Shown: positions 1 through 11,169 of the stretch, one piece after another
Numbering within the stretch: the stretch's first letter is position 1
Layout of the letters: every line of letters begins with the position of its first letter
Source of the DNA: Euglena gracilis
Lineage: Eukaryota > Euglenida > Euglenophyceae > Euglenales
NCBI GenBank assembly: GCA_039621445.1
Contig: CP154954.1
Span: forward strand, 18,338,642-18,402,641
Length of the DNA stretch: 64,000 nucleotides
Direction: 5' to 3'
Made by a program: the position numbers and the translations under genes
Notes under the pieces: model-generated
Databases searched by the model: none
Told to the model about the DNA's origin: nothing
Seen by the model: only the letters and a program-made list of their open reading frames with translations

Positions 1-63
1 ACCGGAAAAGATGGGTAAGAACGGGGGGGTGGTGCTTATTTTGCCAAAATATGGGTAAGAACA

Positions 64-409
64 GGGGGGGGGGAATGCAACTTGGCTCTTCAAATTATGC
101 AAGTCAAAAAAAATGCAAAAAATGCAAAAAAAAATTGCAACTTGCATGAAAACCTTGAGAAAAAGCTGGAATATGAAAGAGCTTTGCTGCCTAAAATCAA
201 AAAAAATTTCCAGGGCAAAATATTTTATGCAAAAAACGCAAAAAAAATGAAAAAAATCCAAACATATGCCAACCAACTACAAAATTTTTTTCCAGGGCAA
301 AATATTTTATGCAAAAAAAATGCAAAAAAATGCAAAAAAAATGCAAATTTCGGGAAAACCTGATTATGCAAAAAAAATGCAAATTATGCAAGTTGCATCC
401 CCCCCCCCC
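64..409. repeat. A-rich inverted-repeat element (TGCAAAA family)
   Basis: The left end reads G-run then AATGCAACTTG; the right end reads CAAGTTGCAT then a C-run, so the ends are inverted copies. The interior is a degenerate array of ATGCAAAAAAA. Similar sequence recurs at 4105-4330 and 37650-37735. The motif GGTAAGAACC followed by a G-run occurs at its borders and at 10-30 and 650-672. No coding potential is seen. Confidence 0.55.
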
Positions 410-672
410 TTGGTAAGAACCAGGGGGGTGGTGCTTAGACAAGGGGGAAAAATTTGACTGCAAAAAAAATCCGGCGCTTCGCGCCAAAAAGGAAAAATTT
501 CCCTAATTTTGGAGGTCCACTGTTCACTGTTGAACTTACACACATTTGGATGCAGAAATCAACAATACCTCACCAAATCAGGCCTCAGATGTTGCAGAAA
601 TTTCGAAATTTTTCAGAAATTTCCCTTAAAATGCGATGACCTTTAAAAAGATGGGTAAGAACCGGGGGGGGG

Positions 673-1430
673 GTTGCTGAGACAAGGGTGGTATGTTTGG
701 GGGGTATCCCGGGTGCGGGCCTCAAAATAACGACTCCCTTGTGTTTCAGATACACTTTGGGGGGCTAATGCCTCTTGTTTCTCAACTCTTCGATCAACGA
801 TCAACGACCACATCCGATGATTATTTTTCAGGAAAGTACAATCGCTGAAAATAAAAGGTCTGTGGAGCGTGGCTGAATGTGGGGGCCCATGGCACCCAAG
901 CAAAAAAACCCAAAACCTTGGGTCTTTCTGCTTGATAACACGTTTTTGTCGATGCACAGAAATGATGATTTGTTGCACGTGAAAACCCAGAAAAAGGACC
1001 TTATTCATTCATGCCCAGTTACAATTTGGTTTCCTAATTGCCACTTCCTTCTTGTGAGTGAGGAGGGCCGGTGGCAGAAAAGAGACGAGCAGCAAGAAAG
1101 AAAGGTAAATACTCGGATGAGCTTCACAGCGGAAGCAGGGGAAGGGGTGTGTGCCAATGACGCGGTGTGTGAACAAAACGGTGTTATGAGTGGGTAGTAC
1201 AAGGAAGCTCCAAAAACATACAGACACAGCGTGGGAGAGGAAAAACACGAACAGGCGGCAAACATGGGGCGCCGAACCGTTGGACAAACATACCTCCAGA
1301 AGCACAATCTGATTTCAAAAGACTATTTCCAGGAATTTCCAGCATGATGCAATTGTGAAGAAGGAAAACACAACACCAAAATTAATTGCCCTCAAAATAA
1401 ACTCAACATGATTTATCATTTCAACTTACC
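673..1430. other. Unassigned stretch
   Basis: No exon-like segment with high third-position GC, no tandem repeat and no recognised element end was found here. It lies downstream (minus sense) of gene A. Confidence 0.4.
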
Positions 1431-1856
1431 CCCCCCCCTATGTCCAATGACCGGTAACCTCTGTCCTCTGACCGGGGGGGGGGTGGTCGTTGGACATAGG
1501 GTAGTGACCAAAAAGGTGTCCTCTGACCGGGGGGGGGGGGTGGTCGTTGGACATGGGGTCAAAAGAAAGTTGGTGGGTACCCGGGTCCCTACCCACCCAA
1601 AAATGCCCAAATTTTCCCTTCTGGCGCTTTGCGCCGAAAATTTTGGGCAATTTTGACAATTTTTTGTCCAAAAAGTGTCAAAAATGGAAGTTTGGCCAAA
1701 TTTTTGGCCATTTTTTGGCCATTTTTTGGTCAAAATTTTTCGTCCCGGCGCTTCACGCTGGGACCAAAAATTTGGTAAAACCTCCGAAAAGGTGTCCTCT
1801 GACCGGGGGGGGGGTGGTCATTGGACATAGGGGGGTCGTTGGACATAGGGGGGGGG
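1431..1856. repeat. TIR element, CTATGTCCAATGACC family, copy 1
   Basis: CTATGTCCAATGACC (1438-1452) is the exact reverse complement of GGTCATTGGACATAG (1816-1830); a second GTCGTTGGACATAG follows at 1835-1848. The interior contains CTCTGACC plus G-runs, a GGCGC-TTT-GCGCC hairpin and TTTTGGCCA-like short repeats. Copy 2 at 5469-5826 is highly similar over most of its length. No obvious target duplication is seen at this copy. Confidence 0.8.
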
Positions 1857-2459
1857 TAGTTCATTATTTGGGCATCCGAAACCAGCAGCCAGAGTTTACC
1901 ATTCTGCAGGGTATAATTGAACCAAAAAAGGGGCCAATAAGCTCTTCTACAGCTCTTAGACAGAAAACCAATATTAGCGGAAACGGAAATTTCAGCAAAT
2001 TCCATCGATGAATTGCTTTTTTATCTTGGGTTGGGTTGTTGTGTTTCCCTTTTCTTGATGGCTAAACCTTTTATCCCCGACACAAGAGAGAAACAGTGGC
2101 CAAATCGTACGGAAGCCCAAAGTCCAGATTGTTATATCTCAGCTACACCGCCCAGCAGAGAGGGTTTGACGCCTGCGCAGTGCCAGCCCGCCGTGCCTGC
2201 TGTGGGGTTAATCCCAGACAGAGGCAAACAGCCGAGGGCAAAAGGTGTGCAAAGGGGAAAAGGCACGGAACGATTATGACGGAGACTTGAGAAGGGGCAT
2301 TTTTGGAGGCAGTTCAGCCGGTGGGGCAGGCGAGTCAATTGCCGCATGGGGTTTGTGGGCAGCAGAATGGATCGAATCCCTCCCTCTCTGCCCGCCAACA
2401 CCACTCATTTCCCACAGGCTTTAGACCTCTGGCTTCTCCAGCACATTCATATACCCTGT
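1857..2459. other. Unassigned stretch
   Basis: No recognisable gene, repeat array or element terminus. Short open frames exist on both strands but lack codon bias or recognisable motifs. Confidence 0.4.
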
Positions 2460-2468
2460 GTGCCTCGC

Positions 2469-2746
2469 GGGCTTGTGCTTAGTCGGGGTGCTAGGGGCAG
2501 GCACCCCATAGCACCCGATCCGACCCCCCTTGGGGGGGGGTAGGGTTTTTTGGGGGTGCCTGCCCCTAGCAGGCACCCCCCTCCGACCCCGGTGCCTTCG
2601 GCGCCGGGGGCCCGGAAAAGCCCATTTTCAATGAAAATTTTCTGGGTCCCCCGGACCCCTATCCCCCCCTGGGGGGTGTGCCTGCTAGGGGCAGGCACCC
2701 TATAGCACCCCCCCCTTCCCCCATCCGGTCGGTAAGCACAAGCACG
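2469..2746. repeat. TIR element, GCTTGTGCTTA family, copy 1
   Basis: The ends GGGCTTGTGCTTA and TAAGCACAAGC are inverted. The interior carries two inverted GGGGCAGGCACCC blocks, a GGTGCCTTCGGCGCC hairpin and C/G runs. The flanks GTGCCTCGC (2460-2468) and GTGCCTTGT (2747-2755) look like a 9-bp target duplication aged by two transitions. The homologous copy at 31013-31322 has a perfect 9-bp duplication. Confidence 0.75.
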
Positions 2747-2755
2747 GTGCCTTGT

Positions 2756-4104
2756 AACCTTTTGAGTACATTCATTGCTTACATTCTGAAGAGCAGAAAC
2801 TTTGGACGTCGTCGGTTGGTGTTAAGTTGCTGCTGGCTTGTTTGAATGGCTTTCTCTGAAAACTTGGAGAGACAAAAAAAGCAGGAGAAACATTACATAC
2901 AAAATAAGGCAAAGGAGTTTATTTCCAAATTTTTCAGGAGTAGAAAAATATCATCGATGCATATGGCAGGGATTTTTCTTAAGGTCTCCGGGGAGCTGGC
3001 AGGGTTGAAAATGGTGCTGGCTGGAAAACAAAAGCGTTGGCTGGACCCCCCACCCTCCAGGGAGCGGTCCAGGGGCTACCGGGCTAGACCTGGCTGCCAC
3101 CTGAAAACAGCCAAAGAAAAGCGCTGGGTTGGACTTGTTTTGGGCAAAATTTTGAAGTGAAACCCCCAAAAGTACCAAAAATGGCCAACTTTGGCCATTT
3201 TGACCACCCCTTCAAGAGCCGTCGGCGCTTAAGGACGAAATTTTCTCGGTCTAGCCGGCTTCGCCGGGCTGGAAGAACCTTGTTTCCGCTCAACACCCGG
3301 AGGGGAGAGTCCACACCCTGGCTGGGAGCCGCTGGCAATTTCGGGGAGGGTGTGCGCCTATTTTCACTGATTTCCGGCATCGGGTTAGGGTTGGGACTGG
3401 CGTGCCAAAAATAGGTATATATGTGAGAAAATTTATGTGTCTCTGTCAATTTCTATGTATGTGTGTACATGTATGTATTTTTGCAATCTCCTGCAACGTT
3501 CAAAGAAACAAAACACTCACATATCAACAACATACATACACAGGTTTGTGGGAATGCATTGGGATACATATGCCAATACGCACAATGACACGTACAAAAC
3601 GATGTGAGTATAAAATGCGTATGCAAATGGACAATTGTGGCTCGGAGGCACGCAAACACACACACAGACACATCACATATCATGCAGACAAAGAAATACA
3701 ATACAAATGCACACATGCAAATGCAAAAGAATTTGGCATCAAACTAATGACCCCCCCACTGTCGGGTTGGCCAGTACCGAGGACCCTGACTTCCCATCAG
3801 GACAGGTTGGCCGGTACTGGGTCCCTGACAGCTTCCAGGGATGGACCCAAGGGGGGGGGGGGGTTGGTTCCAAAAGAAAACAAACCCGAAGGATGGCAGC
3901 TAAACGCACTTAACTTCGAACTGCATCTTGATGTGAATCTTCACTCTTGTGGTAGGGGACGGCAAGGTCTCTGTGCGGGTCACCACAAAGCCAAGGTTAC
4001 ACAAGAGCAGGAGGGCCCTGCTCCTTGCGAAATTAATACAAGGGAGGGAGGGTGGGTGGGTGAAAAAAAGAGGACATTTGAAACAGAAAAATCTACTGTG
4101 AGAA
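2756..4104. other. Non-coding stretch with repeat fragments
   Basis: At 2990-3300 there is a fragment of the GGCTGGACCCCCC family, also seen at 5840-6240, 6640-6770, 15260-15340, 20385-20460 and 42540-42920. At 3410-3740 the sequence is a degenerate mixture of ATGTRT and ACACAT words. No exon is supported. Confidence 0.45.
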
Positions 4105-4330
4105 GGGGGGGTATATTCAACAAGGCTCCTCAAAATATGTAATGCAAAAAAAAATGCAAAAAATGCAAAAATATTCAAAAAATGCGACTTTCACAAATTT
4201 TTCATTCCGCAAAAAATGCAAAATTCAAAAAAAAACAAAATTTCAAGAATTTTAATTATGCAAAAAACCCTCAAAATTATTCAATTAGACATTATATCAT
4301 GACCCACAAAAAATGCAAATAATGCACCTT
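4105..4330. repeat. A-rich TGCAAAA repeat, second copy
   Basis: Arrays of AATGCAAAAAAA similar to 64-409, ending in AATGCACCTTGCC. It lies directly beyond the last recognised ART exon of gene A. Confidence 0.4.
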
Positions 4331-4390
4331 GCCTGAGCCTTTGCTGTGATATACCCCTTGGCATGGCATTCCACCTCACACAGGGCCAGC

Positions 4391-4557
4391 CTGGGTGGCA
4401 ACAGGATCTCGCGCTCGTTGGGGAAGGCGCTCACCCCGTCCAGGTGGACCAGCTTGTTGCAGAACGTCCGCGGGACGGTGATGACGAAGAGGTGGACCCC
4501 GAAGATGACGGCGCTGTCTTGGAGGCTGGTGGAGGTGAAGCCGGACCAGATGAAACG
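4391..4557 (-). CDS. Gene A, ART catalytic exon (STS and ExE motifs)
   Basis: C-terminal catalytic exon of an ADP-ribosyltransferase, a family that transfers ADP-ribose from NAD+ to protein side chains. The reading RFIWSGFTSTSLQDSAVIFG contains the STS motif. It is followed about 35 residues later by SAFPNEREILLPP, where E-R-E is the ExE catalytic pair of arginine-specific ARTs. The start is placed at 4557 after a CAG acceptor. The end is placed at 4391 because the second ART copy (45810-45922) matches up to this point and through a shared GCTGGCC, then diverges; that implies a GC donor. An alternative GT donor lies at 4374. Third codon positions are strongly GC. Substrate and cellular location are unknown. 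Confidence 0.8.
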
Positions 4558-4640
4558 CTGCGGCGTCAGGGGGGTCGAGAGACGACCGTGGCTTGCATCC
4601 TCCCCCGTCCACGAGACATCCGAGAGACCACAGAATAGAA

Positions 4641-4945
4641 TTTCCTAACCCCCCCAAAATATAACACCCCAGGACTTGGGGGGAGGTGATTAGACCCTCC
4701 TGAAACTGCGAAAATGCTCCCAAAATGGGTGATTTTAAACATTTTCGAGTTTTGCCGATGTTGCATTTTCGAGTTTTGGCACCTTTTGAGGCCATTTTCA
4801 TTTCATTTACAAAAATCGTGACTTTGCAATTATTTTTGGACCTCTGGGGGGGTTTCGGTCAAAATTTTCAGCAAAAATCCAAAAAGTGGACCCCCCAAAA
4901 TAAGACCCCCCTTAAATCTTATCTTTGTGGGGGGATTACTCATTC
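4641..4945. repeat. Possible TA-type element, AACCCCCCAAAATA family
   Basis: The left end TA-ACCCCCCCAAAATATAACACCCC resembles the ends of the TA-flanked family at 9388-9757. The right side carries AATAAGACCCCCC and ends near GTGGGGGGATTA. The right terminus is diverged, so the boundary is approximate. It sits in the intron between the last two ART exons. Confidence 0.4.
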
Positions 4946-5275
4946 GAGCCGATCTTTGGTCAAAAGCCTAAGCGAGGGGGTTCTACCTGGGTCCTTTTTA
5001 ATAAGCTTAAAACTGATTTCCCCAGTTCTTGCAGCCTAGAGGAAAAAAATATTGATTGTCTACGCCAAACAAATACTTCAAAAGGTGAGTTCTGATTCTA
5101 TATTCACTCTGGGATATTGGGGGGTGAGGGTGGTTTTTCCCAAGACAAGACACCTGGTGCACACCACCCGGGAGCAGGGTGTATGGGAAAGCCTGGTGGG
5201 GAGATTGGACCCCCCCCCCCAAGGTCACCGCTCAGCATAGCATTTGAAGGATAAAATTCAGTTGCCCCCCCTGGC

Positions 5276-5433
5276 CTTTTCCACGTACAGCTGCAGGTGG
5301 TTGGGCTGTAACGTGGTGCGGCGGTACAGCGTGATGGACTGGTCGGCCGGCTGGAGCAGGGTCGTCAACAGCAGGTCCCAGGATGGGCCCCGCCGCGATG
5401 CCCGGGAGGTCTCCCGGCTCACACAGCAGTGAG
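5276..5433 (-). CDS. Gene A, ART exon with YRR core
   Basis: Central exon of the ART domain. The reading LLLTTLLQPADQSITLYRR matches the ART pattern in which a helix is followed by the conserved arginine of the R-S-E triad (TLYRR). It continues to LQLYVEK and ends at an AAG followed by GCCAGG, a GC donor at 5275-5274. Joining to the next exon in phase 0 gives YVEK-RFIWSGFTSTS, which fits the family. The start is taken after CCACAG (5436-5434); an alternative AG at 5412-5411 starting in phase 0 at 5410 fits better with the preceding exon. High third-position GC supports coding. The copy-2 CTATGTCCAATGACC element lies just upstream in the intron. Confidence 0.75.
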
Positions 5434-5468
5434 CTGTGGCGTCGCACCACCTCAGGAGCCACCTCCTT

Positions 5469-5826
5469 CCTATGTCCAATGACCGGTAACCTCTGTCCTC
5501 TGGCCGGGGGGGGGGGGTGGTCGTTGGACATGGGGTCAAAAGAAAGTTGGTGGGTACCCGGGTCCCTACCCACCCAAAAATGTCCAAATTTTCCCTTCCG
5601 GCGCTTTGCGCCGAAAATTTTGGGCAATTTTGACAATTTTTTTGTCCAAAAAGTGTCAAAAGTGGCATTTTGGCCAAATTTTTGGCCAAATTTTGGGCAA
5701 AATTTTTCGTCCCGCCGCTTCACGCCGGGACCAAAAATTTGGTCAAACCTCCGAAAAGGTGTCCTCTGACCGGGGGGGGGGGTGGTCATTGGACATAGGG
5801 AGGTCGTTGGACATAGGGGGGGGGGT
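5469..5826. repeat. TIR element, CTATGTCCAATGACC family, copy 2
   Basis: Same structure as 1431-1856: an inverted CTATGTCCAATGACC / GGTCATTGGACATAG pair, CTCTGACC with G-runs, and two hairpins (GGCGCTTTGCGCC and the GCTTCACGC type). The interior is very similar to copy 1. Long open frames crossing it are by-products of the repeat. Confidence 0.8.
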
Positions 5827-7657
5827 AAGGACCCCACAGGGGGGGGTCCAGCCTCTGGCTGGCAAAAAGGCTGCTGGCTGGAAATGAGCTGCTGGCTGGA
5901 ACCCCCCGGGGGGGGGTAGGGGGGGAGGGGGCTGGGCTGGGCTGGGTCGATGAAAAACAAAAATTTCTGAAACATTTTTGCCATTTTCGACATCTTGATG
6001 GATGGAACTAGATCAAGGCTGGGGGGCTGTGATGGAGGAAGGTGTGATGAGGGGAAAAAATGCATGGATAGGTGAGCTGGGCAGCCCAGTTGGCTGGCCA
6101 GCCTGCGGCCGGCTGGCCCGTCCTCCCGGGGGGGGGGAGGGGGCTCCCAGCCCGAATTGAGCTGCTGGCCGGATTTGAGCTGCTGGCTGGCTGGACCCCC
6201 CCCCCGGGGGGTAGGGTACCCTCCGGCTTAAGAAATTCCCTGATACGGTGTGTACCGGTGAGAAAGGGGGCAGGGGAGAAAGAGAGCAGAACATCAAAAC
6301 ATTCAACTTCGATTAACTTGGAACCTTTGTTTGCTTCAAAAAAACAAAGACCAATTTTCAAAAAAAAATGGTCGGAGATGTCCCCATCCCAGCCCACCCC
6401 CAAATACCCCCTCCACCGGGAAACTGTCAGTTGCCAGGTCAAAAAGTGGGTAAGGTGGGGGGGTTATTTTGCAAAACATGGGTAAAGACCAGGGGGGAAA
6501 AACTGCAAAAAAAAACCGATGCCTCTCATCGAAAAAAGAAAAAAAATTCTCATCACTCTTCGAGATTGATCGCAGCAGCAGAGCCCATAACGTTGCATCG
6601 CGGCATCGACAACACCGATGCTCCCGTGGTCAGGGGTTTTCTTAAGGACCCCAGTGGGAGGTTCCATAGGCTGGCTGGACAAAACGAGCTGGTTGGACCC
6701 CCCTGGGTGGTCCGTAGTGGGGTGGGGTCCAGCCGGCTGGCAGCTAGACCCGGCAGGGGATGCGCAAAAATTTGCATTTAATGTGTGTTTTTGTTTTGAA
6801 AAAATGTGCACAATGCTCAAAATTTGAGAAAAAAGGTGCAAAAATTAAAAAAAATGAAAAAATGCCCCCCCCCCAAATATGCAAAAGGCACCACATTTAC
6901 AACAATTATATGGAATTATGAGGAAAGTGTCAGTTGCAAAAAAAAATTCCCAGCTGGGACCAAACGTCGAAAAAAATTCAAACCCAAATCCCCCTAAAAA
7001 TGCCATTTTTCGACCATTTTACCCTCCTTTGTTTGGCACTTTGTGCTGAAAATTTCGGCCCAGCCCAGCTTCGCCAGCCCGGCTCCGCCAGAACCTCAGC
7101 CAGCCAGCCAGCACCTTTTTCCAGCCAACAGGTCCCAGCTGGGCTGCGGACCTGTTGCAGACCCAAAGAAATTGAGGCAGGGACACCAGAATGTTATTCA
7201 TTTACAGGAGAAGCGGAAAAGACACTGAAATGCTGCAGTTTCTTTCGCCCCCACCAAATTATCAGCACCAGGAGAATATGAGAATATGAGAATTTGAATG
7301 TGAGAAGACTCAGGGGAGCGGACTCCATAACAGTGGATCCGAGAAACACATCCCATTTCAGCCAAAAGACACTCAGGTGAAAAGATACCATTGCTCGAAT
7401 CATCAATGCTCAAACAGGCAAGCACAGTGCAAAAATCCCAATGAAATCAGAGCAGTGTAAAGGTGGGGGGCAGGTTTCGGGCCGAAAAAAAATCGACCCT
7501 CCAAAATGGCCAAAAGTGCCATTTTGGGATCTTTTTGGGCAAAAAAAATGTCAAAAAGTACTTCCAAAAGGTGTCCCCCCGAGAGAACCCTCGGGGGGGG
7601 GGGGGAGTGACAGAGTGGTCAAAGGGGGGAAAAGCAGGTCGCATCCGTGACCCCCAC
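5827..7657. other. Gene A intron rich in GGCTGG repeats
   Basis: At 5840-6240 and 6640-6770 there are GGCTGGCTGGACCCC blocks with C/G runs, ending in CTTAAGAAATTCCCTG, which resembles the CAGGGG/CCCCTG ends of the hAT-like family. At 7080-7160 a further CCAGCC-rich fragment occurs. No exon was found. Confidence 0.45.
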
Positions 7658-7719
7658 CAACAGGGCCTTGATGAAGGGCATGAAACAGGCCAGGTCCTCT
7701 TTGTTGTCGCAGGCATTGG
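7658..7719 (-). CDS. Gene A, short ART linker exon
   Basis: Reads NACDNKEDLACFMPFIKALL, which matches the ART segment between the N-terminal Y...N..R helix and the YRR strand (PFIKALL resembles the conserved helix before the core arginine). The acceptor is AAGCAG (AG at 7721-7720). The donor is TTG-GTGGGG (7657-7656). The first two bases complete a codon with the single base left by exon 9330-9188, so the phase agrees. Two cysteines suggest disulphides or metal binding, but this is inference. Confidence 0.6.
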
Positions 7720-9187
7720 CTGCTTTTGCAGGCGACTTAGTCTGCCCGCCATCCGTCGGTTAAAAGGGAATTCCGGCTGTTCGGGAAACCAGTGGTATTT
7801 CCCCAAGCTGTTTCATCTTCCTCTACCCAGCACCTGCTTCACACTCCTGGGAAAAATTCACGTGTTTCGGCCAGTATGGGGACCCGGACAACCTTTTATC
7901 GTAGCAGGTTGGGATCAGTCATGCCGAGAACCTGCGTGGGCCCCGACCAGGCATTTTTTTTTTACCAACCTCAGGGGGGGGAGGGGGGGTCTGGAGTGCC
8001 TATGAGTGCCTGCCCAGGCAGGCACCCCCCCCGGGGGGGGGGTCGATTTCGGCCTGTGCCCAGGCACATTCCTTTGAAAATAGGCCATTTTTGGCTCCCC
8101 GGCGTCTTCGGGGTCTGTGCCAGGGCACTTTTGGCCGTGTGCCCCCCCCCCCGGGGGTCGGATTTGGAGTGCCTTGGGGTGCCTGCTCAGGCAGGCACCC
8201 CCCCCCCCGGGTGGGGTCGGCACCCGACTAAAATACGGCCTCCCCGACTGGGAAACTGTCATGGTAGACTGGTACTGTCCAACCAGTCAGAACAGAAGTA
8301 GGAAATTGTCAGGTCCCTAATATCGGCCAACTGTGAAATGCCCAACCCAGTGTTCTATCAGGGTCAGGAAAGGGAAGGTTTACCGCCGGGGAGATAATTA
8401 CAACTTCTATAAGAACCTGATTCAGGGGGTTTTCATATAGAAGAGATTATCGTCTTATGGTCCGAGTTGGCAGAAGCCAACTATTGAACATTTCTGGGCA
8501 CTTTAAGGAGAATTGATTGGTGGTTTGGTACCCCCCGGACAATTGTCGCGTGACAAATTGGGCAGCACGGAGGGGGGTGACAATTTCCGGGGCGACAATT
8601 TGGCCGGCACAGAGGGGGGTGACAATTGCCCTGGGGCGTCAATTGCCCGGGGGCGTCAATTGCCCAGGGGTGTCAATTGCCCGGGGGGGGGGGGCGCAGG
8701 TGTGGAAATATTTGCTGAAACTTGACCACTTTTGCGAAAAATGCACACAAAACTTGGACAAAAGGAAAGAAAAAAAAACTGCAATAAAATTTGGAAAAAT
8801 AATAACTTCTGTGTTCCATCAAACTTGGATTCAAAATGCACTGTGCTCCTCTGATGATCTGATGTTTAATGCCATGATAATCAATGGCGGTACAATATCC
8901 CCTCTTTCCCTCCCCTGTTCTGGAATTACAGATAATTCAGTGCGCATTACCAGGGTACAACGATTTTGAACAGGTGATTAAACTAATAAATACCGTTTCC
9001 CCAAGGATCAACAGAAAGCGCCAAAAGAAAAAATTGGACATTCACGAAACGAAATGAAATTTCACTTACAATTGCTCAACAATTCCTGGATAAAATTTTA
9101 TCCAAATATCTCCTGTTCTAGTCACCCCCCTCCGCCTGCCCTGTTCCTGTGGCTTGCCATCTGCTGTGAGCCCCCAGGGTCCAACAC
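7720..9187. other. Gene A intron with GTGCCTGCC palindromes and a GACAATT array
   Basis: At 7975-8225 there are palindromic GTGCCTGCC...GGCAGGCAC blocks with C/G runs, related to the GCTTGTGCTTA family. At 8530-8692 a degenerate tandem array of about 17 bp (GTCAATTGCCCGGGGGC) occurs; a short relative lies at 23268-23306. No exon was found. Confidence 0.5.
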
Positions 9188-9330
9188 CATCCACAAAGGA
9201 AACCAGCCCATGCTCCTCCCGGCAGGCGCGGTTGCACTCCTGGTACACCCACGACTCCAGGCTGTACAACCACAACAGGGCCTTCGTGATCTGGTTGGGG
9301 TCCCCGCTGGACACCAGGCAGAGCCGGAAA
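9188..9330 (-). CDS. Gene A, ART N-terminal exon
   Basis: The reading ITKALLWLYSLESWVYQECNR continues to ACREEHGLVSFVD. This fits the N-terminal part of ART domains, where a Y-(S/T)...W-x-Y...N...R pattern precedes the catalytic core. The acceptor is GAACAG (9332-9331). The donor is GAT-G followed by GTGTTG (9187-9186), leaving phase 1, which matches the next exon at 7719. Third codon positions are GC-biased. The exon starts with one base, so the upstream exon must end in phase 2; that exon was not identified with certainty. Confidence 0.65.
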
Positions 9331-9387
9331 CTGTTCAACGTACTTAAAACCACCTGCCCTCCCCGCCCCTATGTCCAACGACTGGTA

Positions 9388-9757
9388 AACCCCCTCAAAT
9401 AATACCCCCTGGGGTATTATGTTTTCGCCTGAAGTCCTGGCCCGAGGGGGGGGGTATTATTTGGGGGGGGGTATTATTTCCCAAAAATTTCGAAATTTTT
9501 TGAAGTTCCGTAGGAGCAAAAATAGCGCCAAAACCCCCCTTTGGGTCATTTTTTGGACTTTCTCATGAAATTTAGCTTTTTTTTTTGGAGGCCAGATGAT
9601 CCAGATTTTTTTTACATAATTTGGTGTAAGAGATTGTGAGTTTATCTACATTTTCAGGTCAAAAATTTGGGCCTTCGGCCCAAAACCGTGGGGGGGGTAT
9701 TATTTCGGCGGCCGAAGTCGGACCCCGAGGGGGGGGGGTATTATTTGGGGGGAGGTT
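9388..9757. mobile_element. TA-flanked MITE, copy 1
   Basis: The termini AACCCCCTCAAATAATACCCCC and GGGGGTATTATTTGGGGGGAGGTT are inverted and directly flanked by TA on both sides (9386-9387 and 9758-9759). A TA target duplication is typical of the Tc1/mariner superfamily. There is no transposase. The internal sequence GAAGTTCCGTAGGAGCAAAAATAGCG recurs in the copy at 27088-28360. Length (370 bp) is close to the copy at 20751-21116 (366 bp). Confidence 0.8.
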
Positions 9758-9759
9758 TA

Positions 9760-10365
9760 CCCTCTATCCAACCGGGGGGGCATTAGACAAAGTACCTGGA
9801 GCCCCCCCCCCCCAAAAGGTGGAAATTATCCTTCCGGCAATTTGGGCCGAAAATTTTGGGCAATTATGACTTTTTTTTTGCCCAGATGCACAGCACTTTA
9901 ACCTATTTTTGGCCAATTCTTGGACAATTTTGCTGGAACAGACAAATTCAGTTCCCTCTGAGAAACAGAGTTTAAAGCCCCAAAATAACGGATTGCCATC
10001 AAGATTACCCTCAGCATCAAGTGAGTACACCACCACACGGACAAGGGCATGATTTTTGCCTTCCATTCAATAAATTCCGTCACATTCATAAATTAGCCCA
10101 AAATTCTTGGCAACCGTCGTATTCATAGACCAAAAATTGAGAGGAGGGCTGCGTATTCCCAGGGTTGGACCCACCGTGGGCTGTGTGGGAAGGTGAGCTT
10201 CGTAATGGAAAATTCTTCCTTCAAAAGGTCGGAGGCGCCGCAGGAAAATTTTAACTAAAAATTGGCACATCTGATGAAAGTAGGGGACCCTCATTGAATT
10301 TCCAGGATTCCTGTTCAGCCTTGCCACCACGATCAAAGAGGGTGGGTCCACTTTAACCCAGACAT
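9760..10365. other. Unassigned intronic stretch
   Basis: A poly-C and TTTTGGG fragment lies at 9800-9900 (same AATTTTGGGCAATT words as the CTATGTCCAATGACC family); otherwise nothing recognised. Confidence 0.4.
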
Positions 10366-10373
10366 ATGTGGAA

Positions 10374-10632
10374 CAGGCATTTTTTTTTAAGACCGGGGGG
10401 GAGGGGGTCCCCCCCCCACCCACCTACCTCCTGGCCCCCCCCCGGTGGGGTCCCGGGGGACCCACAAAAAAAAATGGCCGAAAAATATCGAAAAGTGCCA
10501 AAAAATAGCACTCTTTCGGCGCCTTCGGCGCCGAAAAGTATATCCCACCCCCCTCCGGGGGAAACCCCCGGGCGAGGCGGGGACTCCGCCGGACCCCCCC
10601 CCCCCCGGGGTCCACGACGAAAAAAACCCCTG
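10374..10632. mobile_element. hAT-like non-autonomous element, copy 1
   Basis: Ends CAGGCATTTTTTTTTAAGACC and AAAAAACCCCTG are inverted. Perfect 8-bp target duplication ATGTGGAA at 10366-10373 and 10633-10640. CAGGG-type ends with 8-bp duplications are the hAT signature. The interior has C/G runs, a GGCGCC-TTC-GGCGCC hairpin and AAAAGTATATCCCAC, shared with 30391-30674 and 39884-40151. No transposase. Confidence 0.85.
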
Positions 10633-10723
10633 ATGTGGAACTCTTCTGGTGTCCTTGAAAATTTTTGTGGCAGGACAAGCAGAAAACAAAATGGCGAGGT
10701 ACCTCATCATGCTCTGAAAACAC

Positions 10724-10825
10724 TCCACACCGCTTTGCCTGGGCCATGGTGTTGCAGGCGGTTGCTGAAGCCCTCGACGTCCGGGGAGCCCAGCCCTTTT
10801 CGCTCAGCATACTCCAGGGCCGGAG
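10724..10825 (-). CDS. Candidate exon of gene A (linker)
   Basis: The frame reading PALEYAERKGLGSPDVEGFS continues to NRLQHHGPGKAVW with strong third-position GC and looks like a helical linker. The acceptor is ACGCAG (10827-10826). A GT donor follows TGG-A at 10723. No known domain is recognised. The phase does not join directly to the ART exon at 9330, so either a small exon is missing or the boundary is off. A competing frame is open over the same stretch. Confidence 0.4.
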
Positions 10826-10991
10826 CTGCGTGACCCAGGGGTTTGTTTCACTTCCTCTTGCATTTCCACGCAGAATTACACAGCAGAGCAGAACTGTTTC
10901 CACACAGTTAATGGACACTGCAAGCAAGATAATGCCTTGATTCCGGGTCAGGTGAAACCCCCTGACCAGGCCTTCTTTTTTTTTAAGCGCC

Positions 10992-11082
10992 TTACCTCCC
11001 CCCCCCCCCCCGGCGCTTGGCCCGGGTCATGATTGAAGGCAAAGCCAGGGGGGCAACCTTAGACGGGGGGGGGGGGAGGTGA
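10992..11082. repeat. Short TIR element, TTACCTCCCC family
   Basis: The ends TTACCTCCCC and GGGGAGGTGA are inverted; the interior GGCGCTTGGCCCGGGTCATGATTGAAGGC is shared with 11610-11788. At both ends the outward-facing sequence reads AGGTRAG, like a splice donor. Confidence 0.55.
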
Positions 11083-11169
11083 GAAGCATTACATTCCAGG
11101 AAGGATGACGAGACAACGATGGACCGCCAGCACACAGCCGAGGCATGGTGATTGCTGCCCATGAGATGC

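Noticed and set aside
5232-6065. 277-codon minus-strand frame
   Set aside because: It crosses an ART exon in the wrong frame and then the CTATGTCCAATGACC element; the repeat also gives similar frames at 1416-1733.
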